This document shows, one piece after another, positions 1 to 5,508 of a stretch of DNA of 8,089 nt. The DNA lies in the NCBI GenBank assembly GCA_029259455.1, contig JAPDIT010000010.1, positions 1 to 8,089 of the forward strand, given 5' to 3'. This stretch comes from Archaeoglobi archaeon (GTDB taxonomy: Archaea > Halobacteriota > Archaeoglobi > Archaeoglobales > Archaeoglobaceae). The translations under genes and the position numbers were made by a program. How positions within the stretch are numbered: the stretch's first letter is position 1; the number at the start of each line of letters is the position of its first letter. The notes under the pieces were generated by a model. The model had not been told where the DNA came from. It worked only from the letters and a program-made list of their open reading frames with translations, and did no database searches.

Positions 1-2
1 TC

Positions 3-119
3 GGAGATAAAATTCCTTGCTCTCTGATTGAAACGGCTGTAACAAGGCTGCTTATCAGAGTTGCATGCTACGCACTGAGAATTTTGTTAAGAATTAGAAT
101 AAAGGAAGTGGGATATTAA
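3..119 (+). CDS. Possible C-terminal tail of a gene entering from the left
   Basis: From the window edge a frame stays open for 38 codons and stops at TAA 117-119. The conceptual peptide is strongly basic and hydrophobic, rich in Leu, Ile and Arg, ending in RIRIKEVGY. That kind of ending occurs in some transposases and in membrane-proximal helices, but no motif is visible and I cannot name a family. An open run of this length is also possible by chance. The next promoter begins about 15 bases after the stop, which fits the end of a transcription unit. Low confidence: the call depends entirely on sequence to the left of the window. Confidence 0.25.
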   Translation, partial: GDKIPCSLIETAVTRLLIRVACYALRILLRIRIKEVGY

Positions 120-134
120 ACACACTCAATCTAT

Positions 135-154
135 CCGAAAAATTTATTTAATTT
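135..154 (+). promoter_or_regulatory. Archaeal BRE/TATA promoter for the gene at 173
   Basis: CCGAAAAA (135-142) resembles a TFB-recognition element, and TTTATTTAATTT (143-154) a TATA box. Its centre lies about 25 bp before the ATG at 173, so transcription would begin at or within a base or two of the start codon. No Shine-Dalgarno sequence precedes the ATG, which fits a leaderless mRNA. Confidence 0.6.
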
Positions 155-172
155 AATTCCTACAGTATCTAA

Positions 173-646
173 ATGGTAACTCTTGAAGAGTTCTCCCGCA
201 TAATAATCGCAAACTTGGAGCTAAATTTCCAAGTACTTAAGAACCTCTTCACTCTTCTGGTTGTAGCCGCAACAAATTCCTCTCTTGTGTCGGAGGGAAC
301 AAATCTCAACTTTTCAAACGTTTGGGGATTAATCTATGGAGGGCTGGTATCGAACTACTGGAACAGCTTTGCGATACATGAAGTTCTGAATGCAACGCAG
401 TACAATGTTTCAGCGATGAGAGACTTTTCAGCTGCAATTAACTACCTCGGAAGCAACGCTACCACGGTTTTTGGAGATCTAGAAGGGACGAAGGGCATAG
501 CGTATATTCAGAAAGGAGTTTACGACTATTTAACGAACAATACACAGGAGACTGAAAAACTGGCGAGCAGCTTTTCAAGCATGCTTAAAGCTCAAGTGGA
601 GTTCTTAATAAAGCTCATGGAGTCTGTAAACACAACATTTGACTAA
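173..646 (+). CDS. Uncharacterised acidic protein, rich in N-glycosylation sequons
   Basis: I do not recognise this 157-residue protein. It is acidic (14 Asp/Glu against 8 Lys/Arg), has no cysteine, and looks largely helical. It carries seven N-X-S/T sequons, at Asn35, 46, 73, 78, 95, 122 and 153, about twice what its Asn, Ser and Thr content would give by chance. In archaea such sequons can be glycosylated by AglB outside the membrane. However, there is no clear signal peptide; the only hydrophobic stretch is short (residues about 25-33). Whether it is exported is therefore open. The start is supported by a TATA box about 25 bp upstream. It stands alone on the plus strand, and its last 32 bases overlap the convergent membrane protease gene. 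That it is a real gene is likely, given the well-placed promoter and full-length open frame, but its function is unknown. Confidence 0.7.
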   Translation: MVTLEEFSRIIIANLELNFQVLKNLFTLLVVAATNSSLVSEGTNLNFSNVWGLIYGGLVSNYWNSFAIHEVLNATQYNVSAMRDFSAAINYLGSNATTVFGDLEGTKGIAYIQKGVYDYLTNNTQETEKLASSFSSMLKAQVEFLIKLMESVNTTFD

Positions 647-1664
647 TCGTGTAGAATGGTACGGGAGTAAAGCATAGAAAAGCCAGGATGAAGGCTATAA
701 TGCCGACAACGCATCTTTTCACGTCCAGTGGAGTTTCATCATCTGCCGGTTTGGGATGTTTCTGCATGGAGAAGAAGAAAGATATGAAGCCCCAGAAAAA
801 CCAGATTGAGTTTGACTGCTCTAGCTGTGCCATAATGGCAAATCCGTAGGCAAAGAGCAGAAAAGGAACTGTCCGCGAGATAACCTCACTCCTCTCTCCG
901 AGCATGGCTCTCAGCACATGCCCTCCATCAAGCTGACCAACCGGTATCATGTTCAGGAATGTGACGAAGAAACCAACCCAGCCAGCAAACGCAACCGGGT
1001 GGATAGCTTCCTTCTGGTAGTTGGTGATGTAAAGGATGGCATCGAAAATCGGTGGGGTGCCAATGTAAATAGTAGGAGGAGCCGTAAGCTCGTAGGGAAG
1101 CTGGAGACCTATCAAAACGACTATTACCGATGCAATAATACCTGCAATCGGCCCACTCACTCCAACATCAAAGAGAGCTTTTCTGCTGGGGATAATCCCC
1201 TTGTGTCTGATTACTGCCCCAAGTGTACCTATGATGGTGGGGAAGGGGATGAAGTATGGTAAAGATGTCTTCATATTCCATCTTTTTGCTGCGAGGTAGT
1301 GTCCCATTTCATGGCTGCCCAAGACAAATATGATGGCGAGGGAGAACATCAGACCCCCAGCAAGATCAATCTCCTCACCATAGAACGTTGACCCAACAGC
1401 AGTGGTGGTTATTAATGTGGCAACAAAGAGTATGATGTTGAGGGCGTAGTTTTCTTTTTCTTTTCTTTCAATCTCCTTAATCTCCAAAACCATCTCACCG
1501 TAGTGGTATCTCAAACCCACTTCGTAGTTCTGCGATAGGGTATGTAGCAGCCATCTGATTTCACTCTCGGGCGAGATGGGGAAAACGTAAAACCTGATCG
1601 TTTCACCAATTCTTTCCTCACCATAAATCCGAAAGTGCTTTTCTATCTCATCTTTAGGGTTCAT
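615..1664 (-). CDS. Site-2-type membrane zinc metalloprotease (M50 family)
   Basis: This is a 349-residue intramembrane protease of the site-2 protease class, which cleaves membrane-bound proteins within or next to the bilayer. The zinc motif HEMGH is at residues 118-122 inside a hydrophobic segment. The second family signature, NMIPVGQLDGGH (238-249), supplies the third metal ligand, Asp246. Residues 1-70 form a soluble cytosolic-like domain before the first membrane segment (about 72-90). Further hydrophobic segments lie near 103-122, 166-188, 225-242, 264-300 and 317-335. There is no PDZ domain. Overall form recalls the archaeal and plant EGY-like branch. The natural substrate cannot be read from the sequence. 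It is the last gene of the L37Ae operon: its ATG overlaps the TGA of the preceding gene by four bases (ATGA), implying coupled translation. Its 3' end overlaps the convergent gene at 173-646 by 32 bases. Confidence 0.93.
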   Translation of the reverse strand: MNPKDEIEKHFRIYGEERIGETIRFYVFPISPESEIRWLLHTLSQNYEVGLRYHYGEMVLEIKEIERKEKENYALNIILFVATLITTTAVGSTFYGEEIDLAGGLMFSLAIIFVLGSHEMGHYLAAKRWNMKTSLPYFIPFPTIIGTLGAVIRHKGIIPSRKALFDVGVSGPIAGIIASVIVVLIGLQLPYELTAPPTIYIGTPPIFDAILYITNYQKEAIHPVAFAGWVGFFVTFLNMIPVGQLDGGHVLRAMLGERSEVISRTVPFLLFAYGFAIMAQLEQSNSIWFFWGFISFFFSMQKHPKPADDETPLDVKRCVVGIIAFILAFLCFTPVPFYTISQMLCLQTP

Positions 1665-2059
1665 TGTATCAGCTCTACATATCCTTTTTCAGTTTCAACA
1701 ACCACACAGTCTCCTGTCTTCACGATTTCAAAGAAGTTCTCATCTCTTACCTCAACAAGAGGTATTTCAGCCATTGCAGCACCCACGGCGATTATCGTTT
1801 CAGTTTTTCTGTTTATAATTGCCTTAGGAGCGACTCCCCTCTTTTTGAGGTTAAGCAGAACGTAGGTGCCGACAGTCGAGCCCTTACCACCCGGAAAAAT
1901 CAGAACTTTCCCCGCTACGCTTTTTCCATTTATTTCACAATCTTCGTTGACTATACCTGTTTCTTTATCAATTCCTCCAAGAAAAGATATATATTCTTTC
2001 GTTACTAAAGCTTCTCCTTTAGCCTTGCCTCTTGTTATTGGCCTGCAGGCAAACTTCAC
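1661..2059 (-). CDS. Aconitase-X swivel domain protein; phosphomevalonate dehydratase small subunit
   Basis: This 132-residue protein has the DUF126 (AcnX small subunit) pattern: SFLGGIDKETGIV at residues 25-37, and the phosphate-binding-like loop PGGKGST at 56-62 followed by a helix. In archaea this subunit pairs with a separate AcnX large subunit carrying the iron-sulphur cluster. Together they dehydrate (R)-5-phosphomevalonate to trans-anhydromevalonate 5-phosphate in the archaeal mevalonate route to isoprenoid lipids. The length matches the stand-alone archaeal small subunit. The large subunit is not in this window. The start is GTG at 2059, 20 bases after the rpoP stop, and an in-frame TAA lies six codons upstream, so little extension is possible. 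I see no good Shine-Dalgarno sequence, so it probably relies on readthrough of the polycistronic message. Other AcnX members act on hydroxyproline, but archaeal context favours mevalonate metabolism. Confidence 0.9.
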   Translation of the reverse strand: MKFACRPITRGKAKGEALVTKEYISFLGGIDKETGIVNEDCEINGKSVAGKVLIFPGGKGSTVGTYVLLNLKKRGVAPKAIINRKTETIIAVGAAMAEIPLVEVRDENFFEIVKTGDCVVVETEKGYVELIQ

Positions 2060-2079
2060 AGATAAAATGAGTTGTTATG

Positions 2080-2220
2080 TTATATGGCTTTTACCCTCTT
2101 CTTTTTAGCGAGGGGGCGGGGCTTGATGAGTACCCTCCCCCCGCAGTTTGTGCACTGCACGAGACTTTTTTCGGTGTCAATATCCACTTCAGCCCCGCAA
2201 ATCAGACAGATGTAGGACAT
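2080..2220 (-). CDS. rpoP: DNA-directed RNA polymerase subunit P (Rpb12/Rpc10-like)
   Basis: This short gene encodes 46 residues, the usual size for archaeal subunit P. The protein is a single zinc ribbon with ligands Cys5 and Cys8 (CLIC) and Cys23 and Cys26 (CTNC), followed by GGRVLIKPRP and a lysine-rich tail (AKKKRVKAI). In the archaeal polymerase, subunit P sits with the Rpo3/Rpo10/Rpo11 assembly platform and helps stabilise the open complex. It begins three bases after the L37Ae stop; the purine-rich end of that gene (GGTGGGG shortly before the ATG) probably serves as its ribosome binding site. The L37Ae-RpoP pairing is common in archaea, which supports both calls. Confidence 0.96.
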   Translation of the reverse strand: MSYICLICGAEVDIDTEKSLVQCTNCGGRVLIKPRPLAKKKRVKAI

Positions 2221-2223
2221 CCT

Positions 2224-2475
2224 TTACCCCACCGACTTCTCAACGAGTTTTCCCGCTGACGTTACAGGCTGGTAGCAACCTCCGGCAAATTTATATCCGC
2301 AGTGCTTGCATTCCCATATTCCGGTTCCTGCCCTTTTCACCGCTTTTTTACCGCATTTCTTGCAGACATACTTTTGCCTCTGAACAGCCTCGATCTCCAG
2401 CCACGTTCTTCTGATTCTGAGGCCGTATCTCGGTCCAAACCTAGCTGCTGATCTCACTTTCTTCGTTCTGCCCAT
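2224..2475 (-). CDS. rpl37ae: Large ribosomal subunit protein eL43 (L37Ae)
   Basis: This is an 83-residue zinc-ribbon protein of the large ribosomal subunit, shared by archaea and eukaryotes. The N-terminus MGRTKKVRSAARFGPRYG is basic and typical of the family. The zinc ligands are Cys38 and Cys41 (CKKC) and Cys56 and Cys59 (CKHC), and the C-terminus contains the family-like FAGGCYQPVT. Length and order match archaeal L37Ae. It leads the operon with rpoP, the AcnX small subunit and the membrane protease. A TATA box about 26 bp before the ATG places the transcription start almost at the start codon, so the first gene is probably translated from a leaderless end. Confidence 0.97.
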   Translation of the reverse strand: MGRTKKVRSAARFGPRYGLRIRRTWLEIEAVQRQKYVCKKCGKKAVKRAGTGIWECKHCGYKFAGGCYQPVTSAGKLVEKSVG

Positions 2476-2498
2476 ACAAACTGCATGGTGTGCATTGC

Positions 2499-2513
2499 AT
2501 TTAAACGTTTTCC
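2499..2513 (-). promoter_or_regulatory. Promoter of the L37Ae operon
   Basis: On the minus strand, GGAAAACG followed by TTTAAAT forms a BRE/TATA pair within the 39-base gap after the Nip7-like gene. The TATA centre is about 26 bases before the L37Ae ATG. Three TGCAT copies (on the plus strand at 2482, 2491 and 2496) lie between the TATA box and the start codon, at the predicted transcription start. Confidence 0.55.
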
Positions 2514-2514
2514 A

Positions 2515-3039
2515 CTAAAAGGACAGATACGTTTTCTGATGTCTCAGGTATTCACCTCTATCAACGAGGTTTTCCACAAACACCCTGTCTTCAGGAAGGC
2601 TTTTGAGTTTATTTGACGAATACCTGCTCCTTCCTATTCCAAGAACGTCGTTGTGCTTGTTGCACACAAAAACTATTGAATTTTCGCCGAATTCAGTCGT
2701 CCTCTCAACAGAGCCCGCAAATATATCTCTGCCGTAGAGAAAGAGCATCTCTCCTCTCTCGTTCACCCATAACCTGTTCCTGTTGTTTTTCAGTAGCCAG
2801 AAAGTTCCTTCAAGGGAGAATCTGAGCCTTCTTCCTACTTCTCCTATTTTAACTCCTGCATAGTGAGGATTCAGTTTCGCAATCATCTCGCAAATATCTT
2901 TTGAAACCGCATAAACCTCCTTTTTTTCACCTTCTCTGATAAGGATGGAGTATTTATCCAAAAAATCGATTGAACCGAAGTAGTTGAGAGCTTTTCTAAT
3001 TACCTTCAGTTCCTTGTTATTTGGCTGTCTAAACGCCAT
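2515..3039 (-). CDS. Nip7-family PUA-domain protein (ribosome biogenesis/RNA binding)
   Basis: This is a 174-residue protein matching the Nip7 pattern. An alpha/beta N-terminal domain (about 1-85) contains YAVSKDI, corresponding to the YYVSEKI-like strand of eukaryotic Nip7. A C-terminal PUA domain (about 88-170) has LWVNERGEMLFLYGRDI, VLGIGRS at 132-138 and the near-diagnostic ending DRGEYLRHQ at 160-168 (GEYVRHE in human Nip7). Eukaryotic Nip7 acts in 60S subunit maturation; archaeal homologues bind U- or A-rich RNA and have been linked to exosome control. It is the second gene of a pair, and its start overlaps the end of the upstream gene by 34 bases. A purine-rich AAGGGCGAT lies just before the ATG and supports this start. 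The next internal Met (residue 52) would remove much of the first domain. Confidence 0.85.
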   Translation of the reverse strand: MAFRQPNNKELKVIRKALNYFGSIDFLDKYSILIREGEKKEVYAVSKDICEMIAKLNPHYAGVKIGEVGRRLRFSLEGTFWLLKNNRNRLWVNERGEMLFLYGRDIFAGSVERTTEFGENSIVFVCNKHNDVLGIGRSRYSSNKLKSLPEDRVFVENLVDRGEYLRHQKTYLSF

Positions 3040-3410
3040 TTAATCGCCCTTACGACCTTGCTGTAATCCCCATCTATTCTGAAAGCCTCAACCGTGTTGA
3101 CGATCACACTTTCTCCAACTTCCATGCTCTCCTCTAAATCTTCGGGCAACACAACCTCGCCATTTGGAGTCATCTCGTAGCAGTCCATGTTCTCCTCTAT
3201 CCCCACCACGACGAATTTTCTCCTCAGGAAGTACGGGCGAATCTCCTCGAACCTCTTCAGAGTTGCAAGGGTCTCGTTTGCAATAATTGAGGTGTTTATT
3301 TCAAGTGCTTTGGCGTTTATCCCTATTTCATTTCTGTCAAGCTCGTAGCTGTATCCTCCAACTTTGGTCAGATACGTGTCCGCTATAACTTCCACCGGAT
3401 ACCTGTACAT
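3006..3410 (-). CDS. Uncharacterised protein upstream of the Nip7-like gene
   Basis: I do not recognise this protein. It is 134 residues from the chosen ATG at 3410. It looks soluble, with mixed alpha/beta character, one cysteine, no membrane segment and no metal-binding motif. Features that might help a search are NEIGINAKALEINTS near residues 27-41, RPYFLRRKFVVVGIEEN near 58-74, an acidic LPEDLEESMEVGE near 88-100, and the ending VVRAIKWRLDSQ. The frame extends nine codons further to an ATG at 3437, but that ATG lies inside the TATA box (TTATAAAT). Transcription is expected near 3414, so the downstream ATG is the better start and would be nearly leaderless. Its 34-base overlap with the Nip7-like gene suggests co-translation, hence a possible RNA or ribosome role, but that is inference from position only. 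Confidence 0.75.
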   Translation of the reverse strand: MYRYPVEVIADTYLTKVGGYSYELDRNEIGINAKALEINTSIIANETLATLKRFEEIRPYFLRRKFVVVGIEENMDCYEMTPNGEVVLPEDLEESMEVGESVIVNTVEAFRIDGDYSKVVRAIKWRLDSQITRN

Positions 3411-3436
3411 CGTCCAAACTCTATAATCAATCACCA

Positions 3437-3451
3437 TTTATAACTTACGGT
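3437..3451 (-). promoter_or_regulatory. Promoter for the minus-strand pair at 3410-2515
   Basis: On the minus strand, GACCGTAAG followed by TTATAAAT is a good BRE/TATA match. The TATA centre near 3440 predicts transcription from about 3414, four bases before the ATG at 3410. The box covers the upstream candidate ATG at 3437, and this decides the start of the gene. Confidence 0.6.
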
Positions 3452-3468
3452 CAATTTAGTAATTAATC

Positions 3469-3484
3469 GTTTACAATATATTTA
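3469..3484 (+). promoter_or_regulatory. Promoter for the MazG-like/thymidylate kinase pair
   Basis: CGTTTACAATATATTT holds a TATA box (ATATATTTA, 3476-3484) centred about 27 bases before the ATG at 3507. Transcription would begin at about the start codon, again leaderless. It shares a 96-base divergent gap (3411-3506) with the minus-strand promoter at 3437-3451. Confidence 0.6.
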
Positions 3485-3506
3485 ATCCTCACAGCATAGC
3501 TTTTTC

Positions 3507-3790
3507 ATGGACTACCTTCAGCTTGCGGAGAAATTCGTTAAGGAAATGCATGCAAAGTACATGAAGAGGGTAGACAAACCGGCAACACACCACAACCGTG
3601 CTTCGATTTCTCCAAGGAGCAGCTCTTGAACAGGCTGTTTGAGGAAATAGAGGAGCTAAGGGAAGCGGTTGATGAGAGGAATGATGAGAACATCAGGGAT
3701 GAACTTTTAGACGTGGCTAACTTTTGCATGTATCTCTGGGGTAAGCTGACTTTGGTTAAGGATATATACGATGAAGGGAAGGACCACTAA
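3507..3790 (+). pseudogene. MazG-like nucleotide pyrophosphohydrolase, interrupted by a one-base frameshift
   Basis: Two frames together give a 94-residue all-alpha MazG-like NTP pyrophosphohydrolase. The first frame, from ATG 3507, reads MDYLQLAEKFVKEMHAKYMK and continues to about Lys24 (3576-3578). After one missing base in the CCGGC at 3579-3583, the other frame continues GNTPQPCFDFSKEQLL. It then carries the metal-binding signature EEIEEL (EExxE type) and DELLDVANF (ExxD type), and ends with TAA 3788-3790. Without the shift the first frame terminates at TGA 3627-3629, before any catalytic residue. From memory the joined protein closely resembles the small Archaeoglobus protein AF_0060, including GNTP-P-FDF across the junction. 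MazG enzymes hydrolyse (d)NTPs to monophosphates. The stop overlaps the thymidylate kinase start (TAATG), so the pair forms an operon. The rest of the gene shows no decay, so the lesion is recent or a sequencing error. Confidence 0.82.
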
Positions 3791-4374
3791 TGCTCATCGC
3801 TGTTGAAGGCATCGACGGGTCTGGAAAAACGACGATCTCTTCCTACATTGCAGAACTGCTCAGGCAGAAAGGGTATAAGGTGAAGGTGTTCAAGGAGCCC
3901 GGCGACAGCGAGTACGGAAAGAAAATAAAGAATTCGGAAGAGAGGTTATCGCCAGAAGAAGAACTTGAGCTTTTTTTGAAGGACAGAGAGATTGATGTCA
4001 AGAAAAACATACTCCCCGCTCTGCAGAAAGGCTACGTTGTGGTTATGGACAGGTATTACCTCTCAAACATTGCCTATCAATCTGCAAGGGGCATCGATGC
4101 TAAACTTATCAGGGAAAAGAACGAAAAAATTGCCCCAAAGCCCGATTTAACAATACTTCTTGATGTGGAACCCGAAATAGCTCTAAAGAGAATAAGGGGG
4201 AGGAGCAGACTTACGCCTTTTGAAAAGCTGGGCTACCTGAGAAAAGTAAGGAAGTACTTTCTGGAAAATATGGGTGAAACGACGGTTGTTGTTGACGCTT
4301 CAAAACCGCTTGAAAAAGTTAAGGAGGAGGTGAAGAAAATTATCGATTCAAAGCTCAAGCAGAACCTTGATTAG
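3790..4374 (+). CDS. tmk: Thymidylate kinase (dTMP kinase)
   Basis: This 194-residue P-loop kinase phosphorylates dTMP to dTDP with ATP, a required step of dTTP synthesis. The P-loop is GIDGSGKTT at residues 7-15. FKEPGDS at 35-40 provides the nucleotide-binding EPG turn. DRYYLSNIAYQ at 87-97 is the thymidylate kinase DR(Y/F) signature, and LLDVEPEIAL precedes a LID segment RIRGRSRLTPFEKL (about 134-147). Basic residues in the LID, and none after the GxD of the P-loop, indicate the bacterial-type (type II) catalytic arrangement. Length is normal for archaea. The ATG overlaps the TAA of the MazG-like gene by one base, so translation is probably coupled. The upstream frameshift could therefore reduce its expression, although purine-rich GAAGGGAAGGA just upstream may serve as its own ribosome binding site. 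Its last 27 bases overlap the convergent CBS gene. Confidence 0.96.
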   Translation: MLIAVEGIDGSGKTTISSYIAELLRQKGYKVKVFKEPGDSEYGKKIKNSEERLSPEEELELFLKDREIDVKKNILPALQKGYVVVMDRYYLSNIAYQSARGIDAKLIREKNEKIAPKPDLTILLDVEPEIALKRIRGRSRLTPFEKLGYLRKVRKYFLENMGETTVVVDASKPLEKVKEEVKKIIDSKLKQNLD

Positions 4375-5187
4375 GTCTTTGTCTCTCACAGTCCCGACGA
4401 GCCTGTTCTCCGAGTCAAGCACGGGGATGTAGTCGAGATCGCTCCTGACCATCCTTCTTGCACATTTGGAAACGCTTGTTTGTGGATACACGAATTCCGG
4501 CTTCTTCATGAAGTTCTTAACCGGCTCTTTTGGCAGCTTTACGACACTCACCTCGAAATACTTCACCGTATAATCTCTTACCGAATCCCAGCTCCAGTTG
4601 TCATCAGTGTCGCTTGAAGAAGAGTATGCAGTCTGCTCTATGAAGTCCTCGATTAGAGTTTCGGTGAGCATAATTTTCTCGTCAATCACTCCAACAAGCT
4701 CGTCATTCTCATTGAGTATGCCAGCAAACTCCGAGTTGGAGAGCCTCATGATCTCTCCGACCACGTTCAGAGGTGTTTCCTCCCACACACACACGATGTG
4801 GGGAGTTATGTAATCTCTGACTGGCTTATCCACGTTCATTTCAGCTATCTTCTTCACTATGTCTCTGACCGTTATTATACCCACCAGCTTTCCATCCTTA
4901 ACCACTGGAAGCCTCCTGAAAGGTGTTGAAGTGAGAATCCTCACAACCTCCTTTACATCTGCATCAGCATCAACCGTGGTGGGATTTGGGGTCATCAGGA
5001 GGGCAAGCTGGTTCTCCTCTATTTTTCTTAAAATATCCTTCCTTGTCACTATTCCAACCAGCTCTGAGTTTTTCAAAACCGGAACGGCTGATATTTCATA
5101 TTTCTTGAACAATTCAAGTACCTTATCTCTTGTACTCGGAAGGGTTGCATAGATTACATTCGAATTCATTATCTCCGCAGCTTTCAT
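4348..5187 (-). CDS. Protein with four CBS domains (two Bateman modules)
   Basis: From the chosen ATG at 5187 this is a 279-residue soluble protein made almost entirely of CBS motifs. CBS1 is about 7-57 (ISAVPVL, LVGIVTRKDIL), CBS2 about 65-116 (RRLPVVKDGKLVGIITVRDI), CBS3 about 126-180 (EFAGIL, ELVGVIDEK), and CBS4 about 225-278 (DYIPVLDSENRLVGTVRDKDL). A Ser/Asp-rich linker (SSSSDTDDNWSWD, near 189-201) separates CBS3 and CBS4. CBS pairs bind adenosine ligands such as AMP, ATP or S-adenosylmethionine and regulate partner proteins; there is no catalytic or DNA-binding domain here. The frame extends 13 codons further to an ATG at 5226, but those codons overlap a BRE/TATA whose predicted start of transcription is about 5188. 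The ATG at 5187 is therefore preferred. It diverges from methionine adenosyltransferase and shares an upstream 16-bp element with it. Confidence 0.92.
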   Translation of the reverse strand: MKAAEIMNSNVIYATLPSTRDKVLELFKKYEISAVPVLKNSELVGIVTRKDILRKIEENQLALLMTPNPTTVDADADVKEVVRILTSTPFRRLPVVKDGKLVGIITVRDIVKKIAEMNVDKPVRDYITPHIVCVWEETPLNVVGEIMRLSNSEFAGILNENDELVGVIDEKIMLTETLIEDFIEQTAYSSSSDTDDNWSWDSVRDYTVKYFEVSVVKLPKEPVKNFMKKPEFVYPQTSVSKCARRMVRSDLDYIPVLDSENRLVGTVRDKDLIKVLLEL

Positions 5188-5210
5188 TGCATCTCGATAA
5201 TTCGTTTGAG

Positions 5211-5226
5211 ATAAATAGTTTTTCAT
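5211..5226 (-). promoter_or_regulatory. Promoter of the CBS-domain gene
   Basis: On the minus strand, ATGAAAAA (BRE-like) followed by CTATTTAT (TATA, 5218 down to 5211) predicts transcription from about 5188, immediately before the ATG at 5187. The promoter overlaps the longer candidate coding start at 5226. Confidence 0.55.
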
Positions 5227-5227
5227 G

Positions 5228-5270
5228 CCAAGGGCTTTGGGACAAAACTACTCCCTCCCCCTTTGGCATC
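5228..5270. repeat. Imperfect inverted repeat / potential hairpin
   Basis: The outer arms TGCCAAGGG and CCCTTTGGCA pair with one bulged base, and the inner arms GGGA (5239-5242) and TCCC pair around a short loop. The structure lies just upstream of the CBS promoter and contains one copy of the 16-bp element. Given the predicted start at 5188 it would not be in the CBS transcript, so a protein-binding or DNA-structure role is more likely than a riboswitch. Confidence 0.45.
5232..5247 (-). promoter_or_regulatory. Shared 16-bp element, CBS-side copy
   Basis: On the minus strand this reads TTTTGTCCCAAAGCCC, differing at one position from the copy at 5509-5524. Its near edge is 13 bases before the TATA box of the CBS gene and about 44 to 59 bases before the predicted transcription start, where archaeal activators often bind. 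The regulator is unknown. Confidence 0.5.
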
Positions 5271-5272
5271 TC

Positions 5273-5294
5273 AAAATGTTTCGCATGACATTTT
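5273..5294. repeat. Small perfect inverted repeat
   Basis: AAAATGT (5273-5279) and ACATTTT (5288-5294) form a perfect 7-bp inverted repeat around an 8-base spacer (TTCGCATG). It could be an operator for a dimeric regulator or, being AT-rich, simple chance. Confidence 0.3.
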
Positions 5295-5508
5295 AATTTC
5301 TATCGAACATTATAAAAATCTTACGCTGTGTTTTTGCTGATATAACTTTTCTTCATTCTATTTTACCCTGAATTATGGTACCAGACACATAGATGGAGAA
5401 ATAAAGCCGGAGATTCGTTATTGTTTTAGAATTGTGCACAAAACCTTCAGAGATAGACAAATTTTAACTATAACAGAGAATAAAACGCTTCAAAAAGGTA
5501 TTGGTGAA

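Noticed and set aside
918..1262. Plus-strand open frame opposite the membrane protease
   Set aside because: It lies wholly antisense to a gene with clear M50 motifs, and its peptide has no recognisable features.
3569..3590. Programmed -1 frameshifting in the MazG-like gene
   Set aside because: The position would give the right protein, but the site is not a canonical slippery heptamer and I see no obvious downstream stimulatory structure. Indel or sequencing error is simpler; kept only as a testable alternative.
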